23,349 bases of DNA from a virus (IMGVR_UViG_3300043395_000246:1-23349); one strand, 5' to 3'. Counted from the first letter of the stretch, positions 16,803 to 22,741 are shown. Program-made: numbers and translations. Notes: generated by a model from the letters alone, not told the origin.

Positions 16803-16826
16803 CTTTTTTTGTAAAAATAGGCTATT
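16803..16826 (-). promoter_or_regulatory. Putative late promoter before the portal gene
   Basis: The minus strand carries ATAGCC then TATTTTTACAAAAAAAG (16819-16803), identical over 17 nt to the box before the protease gene. No TTG at 17-23 nt is present; the nearest is 24 nt upstream, so promoter activity is less certain than the motif identity. Confidence 0.4.
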
Positions 16827-16850
16827 AAAATAAAAAAATCATTCAATATT

Positions 16851-18068
16851 CTAAACGTGCCAAAAATCTTGGCTTGTTAACATTAATTCGGTAAATCCCC
16901 AAACCATTGCGTCGACGCGGTCAGGCGATTTGCCTTTGTTAGGTTCAAAGGTAACCATTTGATTTTCTAACAATGGGAAACTGCCAACGTGAAATATTTT
17001 GTGCTGTTCATAAAGCGAATAAATTGGCTCTGCCCTTACAAATTTTCCTTTTGTTGCAGTTACAAGTTTTATTCTTGCGGTCGTGTTTTGTGACCTCAAA
17101 ACGTTTTCGACCATGTCACCGCCTTGGTTTTTTTCAGCAACCACGCAATCAGCATTCCAATTTTTAAACGCTTGTAAGGCAACTGTTGCCCATTCCGTTG
17201 GCGAATATTTACCGCTAAGGTCCTCTAAAACGTAACCTTTGCCGTTGGCGTCTTTACCGCAAACAATTATACCAGTTTCGTCGCTTTCCATTGACGCGGT
17301 CGTTGCTGGGTCAATAGCGACAACAATACGCGAAAGTTCTGGCTTAGAGGTTACCCTTGCGCGTTCAATAATCGGTCGATTCCAAAGTAATCCCTCGGCA
17401 TCGTCTAGCCATTTACCCAAAAATAAATGCTCGTAACGGTGTTCGTTTTCTTGCTTAACTCGCTTTGCCTGATCAATAAATGACTGGCTTAAATTATGCT
17501 CGTTATCCAAATAGGTCGTGTGGATGTAACTTGTATCGTTTCGCGTATGCTTTACAAATCGGTTATAAATCCAATGACTTTTATAACTTGGATTCATTAC
17601 CAAAATAACGCGGTTTGGCTTATTTACTGCACGAATTGAAAGGTCGATGCGGTCAAAAACGTCCTCGTCCATTAATTCCTCCGATTCGTCAAGAATAAAA
17701 GTCGTAACGCCAGCAATTGACTTTAAGTTAGCGGTTGCGGTCCCTTGGCTGGTTTTTATGCCACGAAATAAAATCTTTGATCCTGTAGCCTTGTTAATAA
17801 TTTCGCTTTGGGTAATTTCAAAGTCCTCCGCCTTATTCATTAACTCAATTTTGTCGATAAATTCAGGGATGATTGAAATAAACGCACTTGTAAGCGTCCA
17901 ACGGGTAAACAGAATAACGTGGCCCTCCTCGTAAGTTAGGTTTAACAGAAACATTGACAACGTCCACGACTTGCCCGAACCACGACCGCCAGTAATTAGG
18001 TAATACCGCGTTTTAGGCGCCTCTAAAAATAGCGGCTCATATTTGTCAATTATTTGGATTTTATCCAT
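16851..18068 (-). CDS. terL: Terminase large subunit
   Basis: This is a 405-residue packaging motor. The ATPase domain has Walker A GGRGSGKS (residues 27-34) and Walker B FILDESEE (D127, E128). A coupling-type segment RVILVMNPSYKSHW follows at about 153-166. The C-terminal RNase H-like nuclease shows IVVAIDPATT (D253), VVAEKNQGG (E312) and SPDRVDAMVWG (D386) as the likely metal-binding acids. It overlaps the small subunit gene by 19 bp. All key residues are present, so it should be active. Confidence 0.96.
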   Translation of the reverse strand: MDKIQIIDKYEPLFLEAPKTRYYLITGGRGSGKSWTLSMFLLNLTYEEGHVILFTRWTLTSAFISIIPEFIDKIELMNKAEDFEITQSEIINKATGSKILFRGIKTSQGTATANLKSIAGVTTFILDESEELMDEDVFDRIDLSIRAVNKPNRVILVMNPSYKSHWIYNRFVKHTRNDTSYIHTTYLDNEHNLSQSFIDQAKRVKQENEHRYEHLFLGKWLDDAEGLLWNRPIIERARVTSKPELSRIVVAIDPATTASMESDETGIIVCGKDANGKGYVLEDLSGKYSPTEWATVALQAFKNWNADCVVAEKNQGGDMVENVLRSQNTTARIKLVTATKGKFVRAEPIYSLYEQHKIFHVGSFPLLENQMVTFEPNKGKSPDRVDAMVWGFTELMLTSQDFWHV

Positions 18069-18307
18069 TCGATTGGCGGCGTTACTTTCTCGCCTTGGGT
18101 TGTTACGTCAACGACTTGCTTAGGCATTCCAAAACGATAATTCAGCCAGCATTTAATTGCCTGAATGTCGCCGTCTTGGCATTTAACCCAAAGCGCACGC
18201 CAAGCGTCCTCAGGGACTGCAATCGCATCCATTTGCTCAATTATTTTTATTTCGTCGGCCTTTGGCTTTCTGCCTGAGCCTGGTATATATCCGCCTTTTC
18301 CAGCCAT
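18050..18307 (-). CDS. Putative terminase small subunit
   Basis: This is an 85-residue basic protein overlapping terL. GGYIPGSGRKPKADE at the start and GDIQAIKCWLNYRFGMPKQV near residues 46-65 are typical of short small-terminase-like proteins, with the GRKP segment as a possible DNA contact and the Gly-Asp-x-x-Ala-x-K helix near the middle. It is shorter than classical TerS proteins and has no full HTH that I can outline, so the call leans on gene order. It directly follows a terminator and a TATCTTTG element. Confidence 0.65.
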   Translation of the reverse strand: MAGKGGYIPGSGRKPKADEIKIIEQMDAIAVPEDAWRALWVKCQDGDIQAIKCWLNYRFGMPKQVVDVTTQGEKVTPPIEWIKSK

Positions 18308-18332
18308 TGGTTTTAATCGGTTAATCGATTGT

Positions 18333-18340
18333 CAAAGATA
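18333..18340 (-). promoter_or_regulatory. Putative promoter -7 element for the terminase genes
   Basis: TATCTTTG on the minus strand (18340-18333) matches the Bacteroidota TAnnTTTG element, starts right at the end of the upstream terminator's T tract and lies 26 nt before the ATG. No TTG is found at the usual 17-23 nt. Confidence 0.4.
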
Positions 18341-18365
18341 AAAAAAAGCCTAACCAAAGTTAGGC
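18341..18365 (-). terminator. Terminator overlapping the methyltransferase stop codon
   Basis: On the minus strand a perfect 7-bp stem GCCTAAC / GTTAGGC (18365-18348, loop TTTG) is followed by seven T. The TAA stop of the methyltransferase (18362-18360) is part of the stem. Confidence 0.85.
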
Positions 18366-18920
18366 CTTATCAAATACCATTATTGTGTATCCAAACCACG
18401 ACGCATTTGTTGCCGCGTTCCTAATCGTTTGGGAGTCCTTTTGATTGTGCTTAAATCCTCGGTCCTCAATTTGGCCAATAATGTAGTCGTTGTTTTTGCA
18501 GTTAACGTGACCGCTTCCACCTTGTCCCTCGACTGCCCAACTAATAACCAAATGCTTTTTGGCGTGCTTGGTAATGTTGTCAATAAATTGATCCTCAAAT
18601 TCCGCTGGGATATGCTCGCCAACCTCTAAAGCAATAACAACATCAAATTTTTTACCTAAATAAAATTGCTTAGATAGGTCCAACACCTTTGCAATTCCAC
18701 CGCTTAGCGTTTCCGTGTTTGGATTTCCATCGTATGCCTCAACCTTGTAACCATCGGCTTTAAAAGCCTTTGCATAGTCACCTAAACCACAACCAAAGTC
18801 GACAACTGTCTTGGCTTGTTTATCTGCTAAATACTGCGACAATGCCGCGCAAATGCTGCGGTCGTGAATGTGTCCTGTTTCGTCTGTTGTCTCCCAAAAT
18901 CCTAAATCGTTGATCTGCAT
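18360..18920 (-). CDS. Class I SAM-dependent methyltransferase, substrate unknown
   Basis: This 186-residue Rossmann methyltransferase has motif I VVDFGCGLGDYAKAF (about residues 39-53), the acidic residue after strand 2 in VEAYDGNPN (D64), and a motif IV region FDVVIALEVGEHI (about 94-106). There is no NPPY or PCQ motif, so it is not a typical DNA-base methyltransferase; small-molecule, glycan or protein substrates are possible. It stands alone between two terminators with a weak TAACTTTA element before the ATG. Such isolated units in phages are often accessory cargo. It may act with the two glycosyltransferases on a surface glycan, but nothing in the sequence proves this. Confidence 0.8.
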   Translation of the reverse strand: MQINDLGFWETTDETGHIHDRSICAALSQYLADKQAKTVVDFGCGLGDYAKAFKADGYKVEAYDGNPNTETLSGGIAKVLDLSKQFYLGKKFDVVIALEVGEHIPAEFEDQFIDNITKHAKKHLVISWAVEGQGGSGHVNCKNNDYIIGQIEDRGFKHNQKDSQTIRNAATNASWFGYTIMVFDKA

Positions 18921-18942
18921 TTTTATTTTTTTTTAAAGTTAG

Positions 18943-18970
18943 AAAAAAAACCTTGACTGATTAGCCAAGG
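18943..18970 (-). terminator. Terminator after the 83-residue unknown gene
   Basis: On the minus strand the 7-bp stem CCTTGGC / GTCAAGG (18970-18951, one G-U pair, loop of 6) is followed by eight T (18950-18943). It closes the XRE-containing unit. Confidence 0.82.
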
Positions 18971-18997
18971 CTTTTAACAAACATAAACCCAAAAAAA

Positions 18998-19249
18998 CTA
19001 CATTAATAATATTGTTTGCCCAGTTGGCTCACCTACAAAATTGCAAAGTTTGCCGTTCCATTCAAATCTAACTTCTTTCTCGCGCCCTTGGTAAGCGGCT
19101 GCCAATGTCCTAATTTGACGTTGCACAAGTTCAATGCACTCAAATTTCCCTTTGCCTTTGTTTGACCATGGGGACCATTGACCGTCTCGTAATCGGTAAC
19201 GTATTTCTAACGAATAATCGGGCTTTGTAACTGGCAAACCTTTAGGCAT
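18998..19249 (-). CDS. Unknown 83-residue protein downstream of an XRE regulator
   Basis: I do not recognise this family. It is a basic protein rich in aromatic residues, with YSLEIRYRLRDGQWSPWSNK at about residues 12-31 and a second strand pair EVRFEWNGKLCNFV near 59-72, joined by a helix FECIELVQRQIRTLAAAYQG. A small alpha-beta fold seems likely, with no signal peptide or membrane segment. The ATG overlaps the stop of the XRE gene by 8 bp (ATGCCTAA), and a terminator follows, so both genes form one transcript. It might be a partner or target of the regulator, but no toxin motif is visible. Confidence 0.7.
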   Translation of the reverse strand: MPKGLPVTKPDYSLEIRYRLRDGQWSPWSNKGKGKFECIELVQRQIRTLAAAYQGREKEVRFEWNGKLCNFVGEPTGQTILLM

Positions 19250-19445
19250 CTTTTTGCTTTATTACTACCTCCAAACCAATTTCGTCGCAAATCTTTCGCA
19301 AGTTCAAAAGGCTAATCGATTCCAAGCCATTTTCGACGTGATTTATTGGCGCGTGACTCAATCCAATTTTCTTGCACAAATCCAATTGGTTGTAGCCAGC
19401 GGCTTTGCGTGCTTTCTTAATTAGTAAACCCTCGTAAATGCTCAT
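19242..19445 (-). CDS. XRE-family HTH transcriptional regulator
   Basis: This is a 67-residue single-domain Cro/C1-type protein. The helix-turn-helix is LIKKARKAAGYNQLDLCKKI (about residues 8-27) followed by GLSHAPINHVENGLESISLL, with the usual Leu-x-x-Ile-Cys helix 5 after it. It has no dimerisation or peptidase extension. A well-formed Bacteroidota promoter lies just upstream, and the start ATG is only about 10-15 nt from the expected transcription start. It may control this short unit or the phage's early genes; there is no divergent promoter partner as in classical lysogeny switches. Confidence 0.85.
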   Translation of the reverse strand: MSIYEGLLIKKARKAAGYNQLDLCKKIGLSHAPINHVENGLESISLLNLRKICDEIGLEVVIKQKDA

Positions 19446-19461
19446 TGTTTTAATCTTTACG

Positions 19462-19489
19462 CAAATATAAGGTTGCGATTTAAATCCAA
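19462..19489 (-). promoter_or_regulatory. Bacteroidota-type promoter of the XRE unit
   Basis: On the minus strand TTG (19489-19487), a 17-nt spacer, then TATATTTG (19469-19462), an exact match to TAnnTTTG. The ATG of the regulator follows 17 nt after the -7 element. Confidence 0.75.
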
Positions 19490-19509
19490 GTTATAAAGGT
19501 GATTTTTGT

Positions 19510-19851
19510 TTAAAACGGCAGTAAATTATAAATCCCCATTTGTATGAACTCCTCGCCTTTCTTTACAATGCATTTGCGAACGTTTAACTCGAAAACCTTT
19601 GAATCATTAAAGCCGTATTTTTTTTGCGCCAAATCCAATAATAACTTTACAGGATTGTCAAGGTCAGAGGCTTTGTTGCTAAATCCAAAAAAAAACTCAA
19701 TCCTAAGCATTTGGTCAGGATCAATCTTTTTTGGCGGCATTTGCAAAAGCATTGCCTTTTCGTACTCCTTGTAAATAGGAGTTTTAAAACGTTTCCCTTG
19801 CCAAGCCAAATTAACGCTTAAAGGCTTTTCGTTTATTTTAAAAACAATCAT
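19510..19851 (-). CDS. RusA-type Holliday junction endonuclease
   Basis: This is a 113-residue protein matching RusA in size and layout. PLSVNLAWQGKRF is at about residues 10-22, the catalytic region KASDLDNPVKLLLDLA (D63, D65) at about 60-75, and YGFNDSKVFELNVRK (D83) near 79-93. RusA enzymes resolve branched DNA during phage recombination and packaging. Where E. coli RusA has a pair of Asp residues, the first is Asn here (N82) and the second Asp is kept. The gene overlaps the membrane-protein gene by 4 bp and ends the replication operon, before the XRE promoter. Confidence 0.85.
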   Translation of the reverse strand: MIVFKINEKPLSVNLAWQGKRFKTPIYKEYEKAMLLQMPPKKIDPDQMLRIEFFFGFSNKASDLDNPVKLLLDLAQKKYGFNDSKVFELNVRKCIVKKGEEFIQMGIYNLLPF

Positions 19852-19997
19852 TTACATCGCTCGTAAATCCAAGACCAAGCCAACGTCCACAATGCCAGCA
19901 AAACTATAAAAAGCAAAAGGCTGGCAATTTTTAGCAGCGTTAGCAAGCAAATGCCCACTAACGCCACAAAGATTGCGTATAAATCGTTTTTTTTCAT
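19848..19997 (-). CDS. Small 49-residue membrane protein
   Basis: The frame runs from ATG 19997 to TGA 19850-19848: MKKNDLYAIFVALVGICLLT, then a long hydrophobic stretch ending in WIYERCK. Residues 7-45 are almost wholly hydrophobic, enough for one long or two short membrane helices, with a Lys at residue 23 that may mark a turn. The N-terminus is basic and the last residues are charged. It abuts the preceding stop (TAA then ATG) and overlaps the RusA start (ATGA), which is strong evidence of a real coupled gene. Function is unknown; a holin or an early membrane effector are possible, but the gene order with recombination genes does not favour lysis. Confidence 0.75.
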   Translation of the reverse strand: MKKNDLYAIFVALVGICLLTLLKIASLLLFIVLLALWTLAWSWIYERCK

Positions 19998-20318
19998 TTA
20001 AAATGGTAAGGCATCATTTTCAACTATTCGCTTTTCTGTAAAGTTTACTTTTACAGATTTTAACTTTTCCAAAAGTTCCTGTTGTGTCGGTTGGTTTGCA
20101 ACTTGCAATCCATCTTTTTGGTATACCTCCAAATAATGTGTTGGCTTGCCCTCGATAATTTCTTTTTTTTCCTTAATGTCAAGGTTGACCCATTCAGCGT
20201 CGTTGTCGTTAAGGTATTTTAAAAGGTTTTCTAAGTCTTTTCTTGACTGACTTACTTTCCACATTTCACCAAACTTGGTTTGGATTTTCTTTGCGTTACC
20301 GCCGTAAATTTTGCTCAT
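19998..20318 (-). CDS. Small replication-region protein with SSB-like C-terminal tail
   Basis: This is a 106-residue protein I cannot place in a named family. It starts MSKIYGGNAKKIQTKFGEMW, which looks like a short strand-rich region, has helical and charged stretches in the middle, and ends ENDALPF. An acidic tip with final Pro-Phe is the hallmark by which single-stranded DNA-binding proteins recruit repair and replication partners. The position between a DNA methyltransferase and a RusA nuclease fits a role in ssDNA handling. Overlap with the methyltransferase stop is 4 bp. The ssDNA-binding call is inference from tail and context. Confidence 0.6.
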   Translation of the reverse strand: MSKIYGGNAKKIQTKFGEMWKVSQSRKDLENLLKYLNDNDAEWVNLDIKEKKEIIEGKPTHYLEVYQKDGLQVANQPTQQELLEKLKSVKVNFTEKRIVENDALPF

Positions 20319-21274
20319 AATGTTAACTGGTTGTTTAATTGATTGTATTGATCTATTGCTTTAAATATTTGGTAAACTACTTGCGGAACTACTGCGTTTC
20401 CTCCTGCTTTGATTGATTCGTTTCTCCATTTAGAAAAGGTAATAGAGTCCAATCTGTCGGAAATCCCATCATCTCCATCACAAATTGGGGCGACAGTTGG
20501 GAAGTTGTCCCATTTGGATTTAAATCCATCGCTAATTGTTTTAAAGGATAATGCAGATTTACACCTTTTTCCGCTTGCATTTTTTTTCTCTCCTGATATT
20601 TGTCTACTTTTTGTGCTGAATTCCAATCGAAAGCATTCGGAGTTGGAAACATTCCCGAATAAAGGATTTGACTGAGTAGGCAATTGTATTTGTTGTTTGG
20701 GTGAGGTGATTGATTCAATCCTTTTTCTGTCCTCTTCCTTTGTCTCGTTTGATATTCCTCTGGAGTTTCTGCTATCTGAACAAGACTTGGAGTAAGCAAT
20801 AAACCAAATTCTGTCTCTTTTGTGAGGTGCGTTGACGCTTGCAGCTGGAAGAATAAACGATTGTACTTCGTAGCCTTCAGTTTCCAAATTAGTTTGCACC
20901 TCTTCGAAGACCAACCCTCTGTTCCAATTAATAATGCCGTGAACGTTTTCGCCCACAACCCAGGTCGGCTGAATTTCTCGAATTGCTCTAAGCATCTCGG
21001 GCCATAAATGGCGCTCGTCTTCTTTTCCGAGTCGCTTCCCAGCCGATGAGTATGGCTGGCAAGGGAAGCCGCCTGTAAGGATGTCAATTGTTCCTCTGTG
21101 AATAGAGAAATCTGTCTTGGTGATATCATTATAAGTAATCGCTTTTGGCCAGTAATATTTTAAAACTTTTTGTCCGAACTCATTCCATTCGCAATGGAAA
21201 ACGTTTTCCCAACCCATCCATTCTGAGGCTAAATCAAAGCCTCCAATTCCGCTAAATAATGAGCCGTGCCTCAT
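20315..21274 (-). CDS. DNA (cytosine-5) methyltransferase
   Basis: This is a 319-residue C5 methyltransferase. Motif I is FSGIGGFDLA (about residues 7-16), motif IV GGFPCQPYSSAGKR with catalytic C72, motif VI GENVHG (E109), motif VIII HKRDRIWF (about 151-158), and motif X GGNAVVPQVVYQIF (about 291-304). The region between motifs VIII and X is short and low in similarity to known target-recognition domains, and its reading is complicated by a second open frame in the same DNA. No restriction enzyme gene is visible, so the enzyme probably protects phage DNA from host restriction or marks it. It is coupled by 4-bp overlaps to both neighbours. Confidence 0.93.
   Translation of the reverse strand: MRHGSLFSGIGGFDLASEWMGWENVFHCEWNEFGQKVLKYYWPKAITYNDITKTDFSIHRGTIDILTGGFPCQPYSSAGKRLGKEDERHLWPEMLRAIREIQPTWVVGENVHGIINWNRGLVFEEVQTNLETEGYEVQSFILPAASVNAPHKRDRIWFIAYSKSCSDSRNSRGISNETKEEDRKRIESITSPKQQIQLPTQSNPLFGNVSNSECFRLEFSTKSRQISGEKKNASGKRCKSALSFKTISDGFKSKWDNFPTVAPICDGDDGISDRLDSITFSKWRNESIKAGGNAVVPQVVYQIFKAIDQYNQLNNQLTL
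20389..21129 (-). CDS. Possible second protein nested out of frame in the methyltransferase gene
   Basis: A 246-codon frame, shifted +1 relative to the methyltransferase and on the same strand, opens with an ATG at 21129 (MISPRQISLFTEEQLTSLQA) and lies wholly inside the gene. Its first part overlaps conserved methyltransferase motifs and so could be only a shadow. The last third is different: GMFPTPNAFDWNSAQ near residues 159-173 and LSPQFVMEMMGFPTDWTLLP near 212-231 resemble a motif set that I recall from phage proteins associated with cytosine methyltransferases. In that stretch the methyltransferase frame (residues about 205-250) is poorly conserved in character. It may be a true overlapping gene, the remnant of a fused domain, or an artefact. 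Confidence 0.35.
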   Translation of the reverse strand: MISPRQISLFTEEQLTSLQAASLASHTHRLGSDSEKKTSAIYGPRCLEQFEKFSRPGLWAKTFTALLIGTEGWSSKRCKLIWKLKATKYNRLFFQLQASTHLTKETEFGLLLTPSLVQIAETPEEYQTRQRKRTEKGLNQSPHPNNKYNCLLSQILYSGMFPTPNAFDWNSAQKVDKYQERKKMQAEKGVNLHYPLKQLAMDLNPNGTTSQLSPQFVMEMMGFPTDWTLLPFLNGETNQSKQEETQ

Positions 21275-21900
21275 ATTAACTGATCCAAGTTTTTTCCGTC
21301 CTTAATCGCCTGTAAAATAAACAATTTCCAAATCTTATTCTTGGTTTTAGCCCCAACTGTTGATTCTTCAACGTATCGCGTTGTTAACCGCAATTCGCGG
21401 CGCACGTCGCTTTCTAATTCTTCAACGTTAAAGTCCCAAGGTTTTAAAATTCCTTTTTCTTGAAATCTGTTAAACCAATAAACTCCCCATTCAGCAATGT
21501 GTCTGCACGTTCCCGTTTCTTTCGCGTGCTGGTAATTATCGCGAAAGGTTTGGCGTCCAATTTCTTTCCAATGCTCAATCTCTTCGTTTGTGTATTCGCG
21601 CTCCTTGTTGTTTAGCGCTTGCACCTCCTGAACAATTTGGCTTTGGTGGTGCGCATAGTATTGATTTATCCAAACGCTCACCGTCTTTTCGTTAACGTGG
21701 TAAAAATCGCCGTATTGGCCCCTCATTCCAGCGTGTAAAATATAGTCAACTCGCTGGTCAGTCATCCAGCCATAGGAGCCAAACAACTTGCTAAGGCAAG
21801 CCAGCAATTCGTTGGCTTCTTCTTTTTTGTATTCTTTAAATTGCTTTAGACCGCAAACAAATTCCATTTTGCGTAGATGCGTTAAAATAATCTCATTCAT
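21271..21900 (-). CDS. Unknown replication-region protein (209 residues)
   Basis: I do not recognise a firm family. The protein is largely helical and Glu/Lys-rich, with GMRGQYGDFYHVNEKTVSVW near residues 58-77 followed by INQYYAHHQSQI. That resembles proteins placed after initiator genes in Bacteroidota phages and mobile elements. A second helical segment (EIGRQTFRDNYQHAKETGTC) and a basic C-terminal helix NKIWKLFILQAIKDG follow. There is no Walker motif, so it is not a DnaC-type ATPase. It overlaps the DnaD-like gene by 8 bp and the methyltransferase by 4 bp, indicating co-translation; a helper role in replication initiation is plausible only from position. Confidence 0.7.
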   Translation of the reverse strand: MNEIILTHLRKMEFVCGLKQFKEYKKEEANELLACLSKLFGSYGWMTDQRVDYILHAGMRGQYGDFYHVNEKTVSVWINQYYAHHQSQIVQEVQALNNKEREYTNEEIEHWKEIGRQTFRDNYQHAKETGTCRHIAEWGVYWFNRFQEKGILKPWDFNVEELESDVRRELRLTTRYVEESTVGAKTKNKIWKLFILQAIKDGKNLDQLI

Positions 21901-22639
21901 TTTTTAGGTGTTTTTCTCGTTGCAAATCTTCATAAATTTCGTCGAAAACGTTTCGACTTTTTGACTTTTCAATTGGCTTGTTGTATGTGCTTTTTGTTTT
22001 GCTTTGAAAGGTGATTGAATTTTTAACAAAATAATTAAAGTCCCTTTTTAAGTCTTGGATTGTTTTAAATTCTTTTCCCTCATTTACTGCCAAATATTCA
22101 ACCAAATATTTTTCCAACTGGAAGTCATTTATTTCGTGTATTGTTTTTAACTGACTTGCAAAAGGAATTTGCATTGGTAATTCTTTAAAAAACTCGTCGT
22201 CTATAATATATCTATTTAAAATTATTTCATTCTTTATTTCTTTTACTTCTTTAGTTGGTTTCACTTGCGTTTCACTTGCGTTCCAGTTGCGTTTCACTTG
22301 CGTTTCACTATCGTTTCGCTCACCTTGGTAAGTGTCATATTTACAGATAGTTATCCGTGTCGTTACCGTTTCGCTTTTTAACACAATCATTGAATCTTTT
22401 TCGAGCATTTTTAAAAACCTCAAAACCTTTGATTTGTTAATTTTCCAGCGATTTGCCCAAGTTTCATAAGAGTAAACAACCTCACCTCGGCTAACCTCTA
22501 TAACCTGGCCCTTTATTAAAACCTTTTTAGGTTCAATGTTGGCTTGCATTAATATGTCTAGCCACCACTTTAAGAATTCAGGTTTTTGCCAAATCCAATG
22601 CTCATTCAATTGCCTATGTAACTTGATCCAGCCGCTCAT
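21893..22639 (-). CDS. DnaD-like replication initiator with internal origin repeats
   Basis: This is a 248-residue protein. Residues 1-105 form a winged-helix domain with the phage replication pattern: GWIKLHRQLNEHWIWQKPEF, then VIEVSRGEVVYSYETWANRW, KINKSKVLRFLKMLEKDSMI and TTRITICKYDTYQ. A linker follows with an 11-residue duplication (SETQVK at 111-116 and 122-127). The C-terminal part (FQLEKYLVEYLAVNEGKEFK onward) is helical and charged, consistent with a DnaD-like or helicase-loader-binding region. The linker DNA consists of 11-bp tandem repeats, suggesting that the origin is inside the gene. Expression starts behind a structured leader that ends in a terminator 12 bp before the ATG, so transcription of this gene and those below it may be attenuated. 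Confidence 0.82.
   Translation of the reverse strand: MSGWIKLHRQLNEHWIWQKPEFLKWWLDILMQANIEPKKVLIKGQVIEVSRGEVVYSYETWANRWKINKSKVLRFLKMLEKDSMIVLKSETVTTRITICKYDTYQGERNDSETQVKRNWNASETQVKPTKEVKEIKNEIILNRYIIDDEFFKELPMQIPFASQLKTIHEINDFQLEKYLVEYLAVNEGKEFKTIQDLKRDFNYFVKNSITFQSKTKSTYNKPIEKSKSRNVFDEIYEDLQREKHLKNE
22190..22255. other. AT-rich tract next to the iteron-like repeats (possible unwinding element)
   Basis: The stretch beside the 11-bp repeats is dominated by A and T (for example TATAATATATCTATTTAAAA, 22202-22221) and codes for the linker of the initiator. In phage origins inside initiator genes an AT-rich unwinding element commonly adjoins the repeats. The role is inferred from arrangement. 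Confidence 0.45.
22259..22324. repeat. Iteron-like 11-bp tandem repeats, putative replication origin
   Basis: On the plus strand the unit TTTCACTTGCG occurs exactly at 22259-22269, 22270-22280 and 22292-22302. Variants with two changes are at 22281-22291 and 22303-22313, and a degenerate copy is at 22314-22324. The 11-bp period is about one helical turn and not a multiple of three, so the peptide repeats only every 33 bp. It lies inside the initiator gene, as the origin does in lambda O and several Gram-positive phages. Confidence 0.65.
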
Positions 22640-22650
22640 TTAAATAAAAT

Positions 22651-22682
22651 AAAAAAGCCCAACAGGTGAGAGACTGTCGGGC
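22651..22682 (-). terminator. Terminator / attenuator in the leader of the initiator gene
   Basis: On the minus strand a 9-bp stem GCCCGACAG / CTGTTGGGC (22682-22657, one G-U pair, 8-nt loop) is followed by six T, an A and more T. It lies between the promoter and the ATG at 22639, so readthrough is needed to express the gene from this promoter. Confidence 0.85.
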
Positions 22683-22736
22683 TAGGTTTAGTTAACCTAT
22701 GGAATTATTCTTGCCTCTCACCTCAGGAATAATTCG
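22651..22736 (-). ncRNA. Structured leader RNA (three hairpins, complementary loops) upstream of the initiator gene
   Basis: Between a promoter and the initiator ATG lies a compact segment predicted to start at about 22736. Hairpin 1 (22735-22702) has a 9-bp stem GAATTATTC / GAATAATTC with a 16-nt loop. Hairpin 2 (22699-22683) has a 6-bp stem TAGGTT / AACCTA with a 5-nt loop. Hairpin 3 (22682-22657) is a 9-bp terminator stem with loop TCTCTCAC and a following T tract. The loop of hairpin 1 contains AGGTGAGAG (22723-22715), exactly complementary to CTCTCACCT of hairpin 3 (22672-22664), seven of these bases being in its loop. It could be a small RNA, an attenuator, or both. I do not recognise a known family. 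Confidence 0.65.
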
Positions 22737-22741
22737 TTTTT

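Noticed and set aside
18380-18622. 80-codon second frame inside the class I methyltransferase
   Set aside because: Ser/Thr/Lys-rich with no recognisable motif, unlike the nested frame in the C5 methyltransferase; treated as a shadow.
22259-22324. CRISPR-like array
   Set aside because: The 11-bp units are contiguous with no spacers and lie inside a coding gene.
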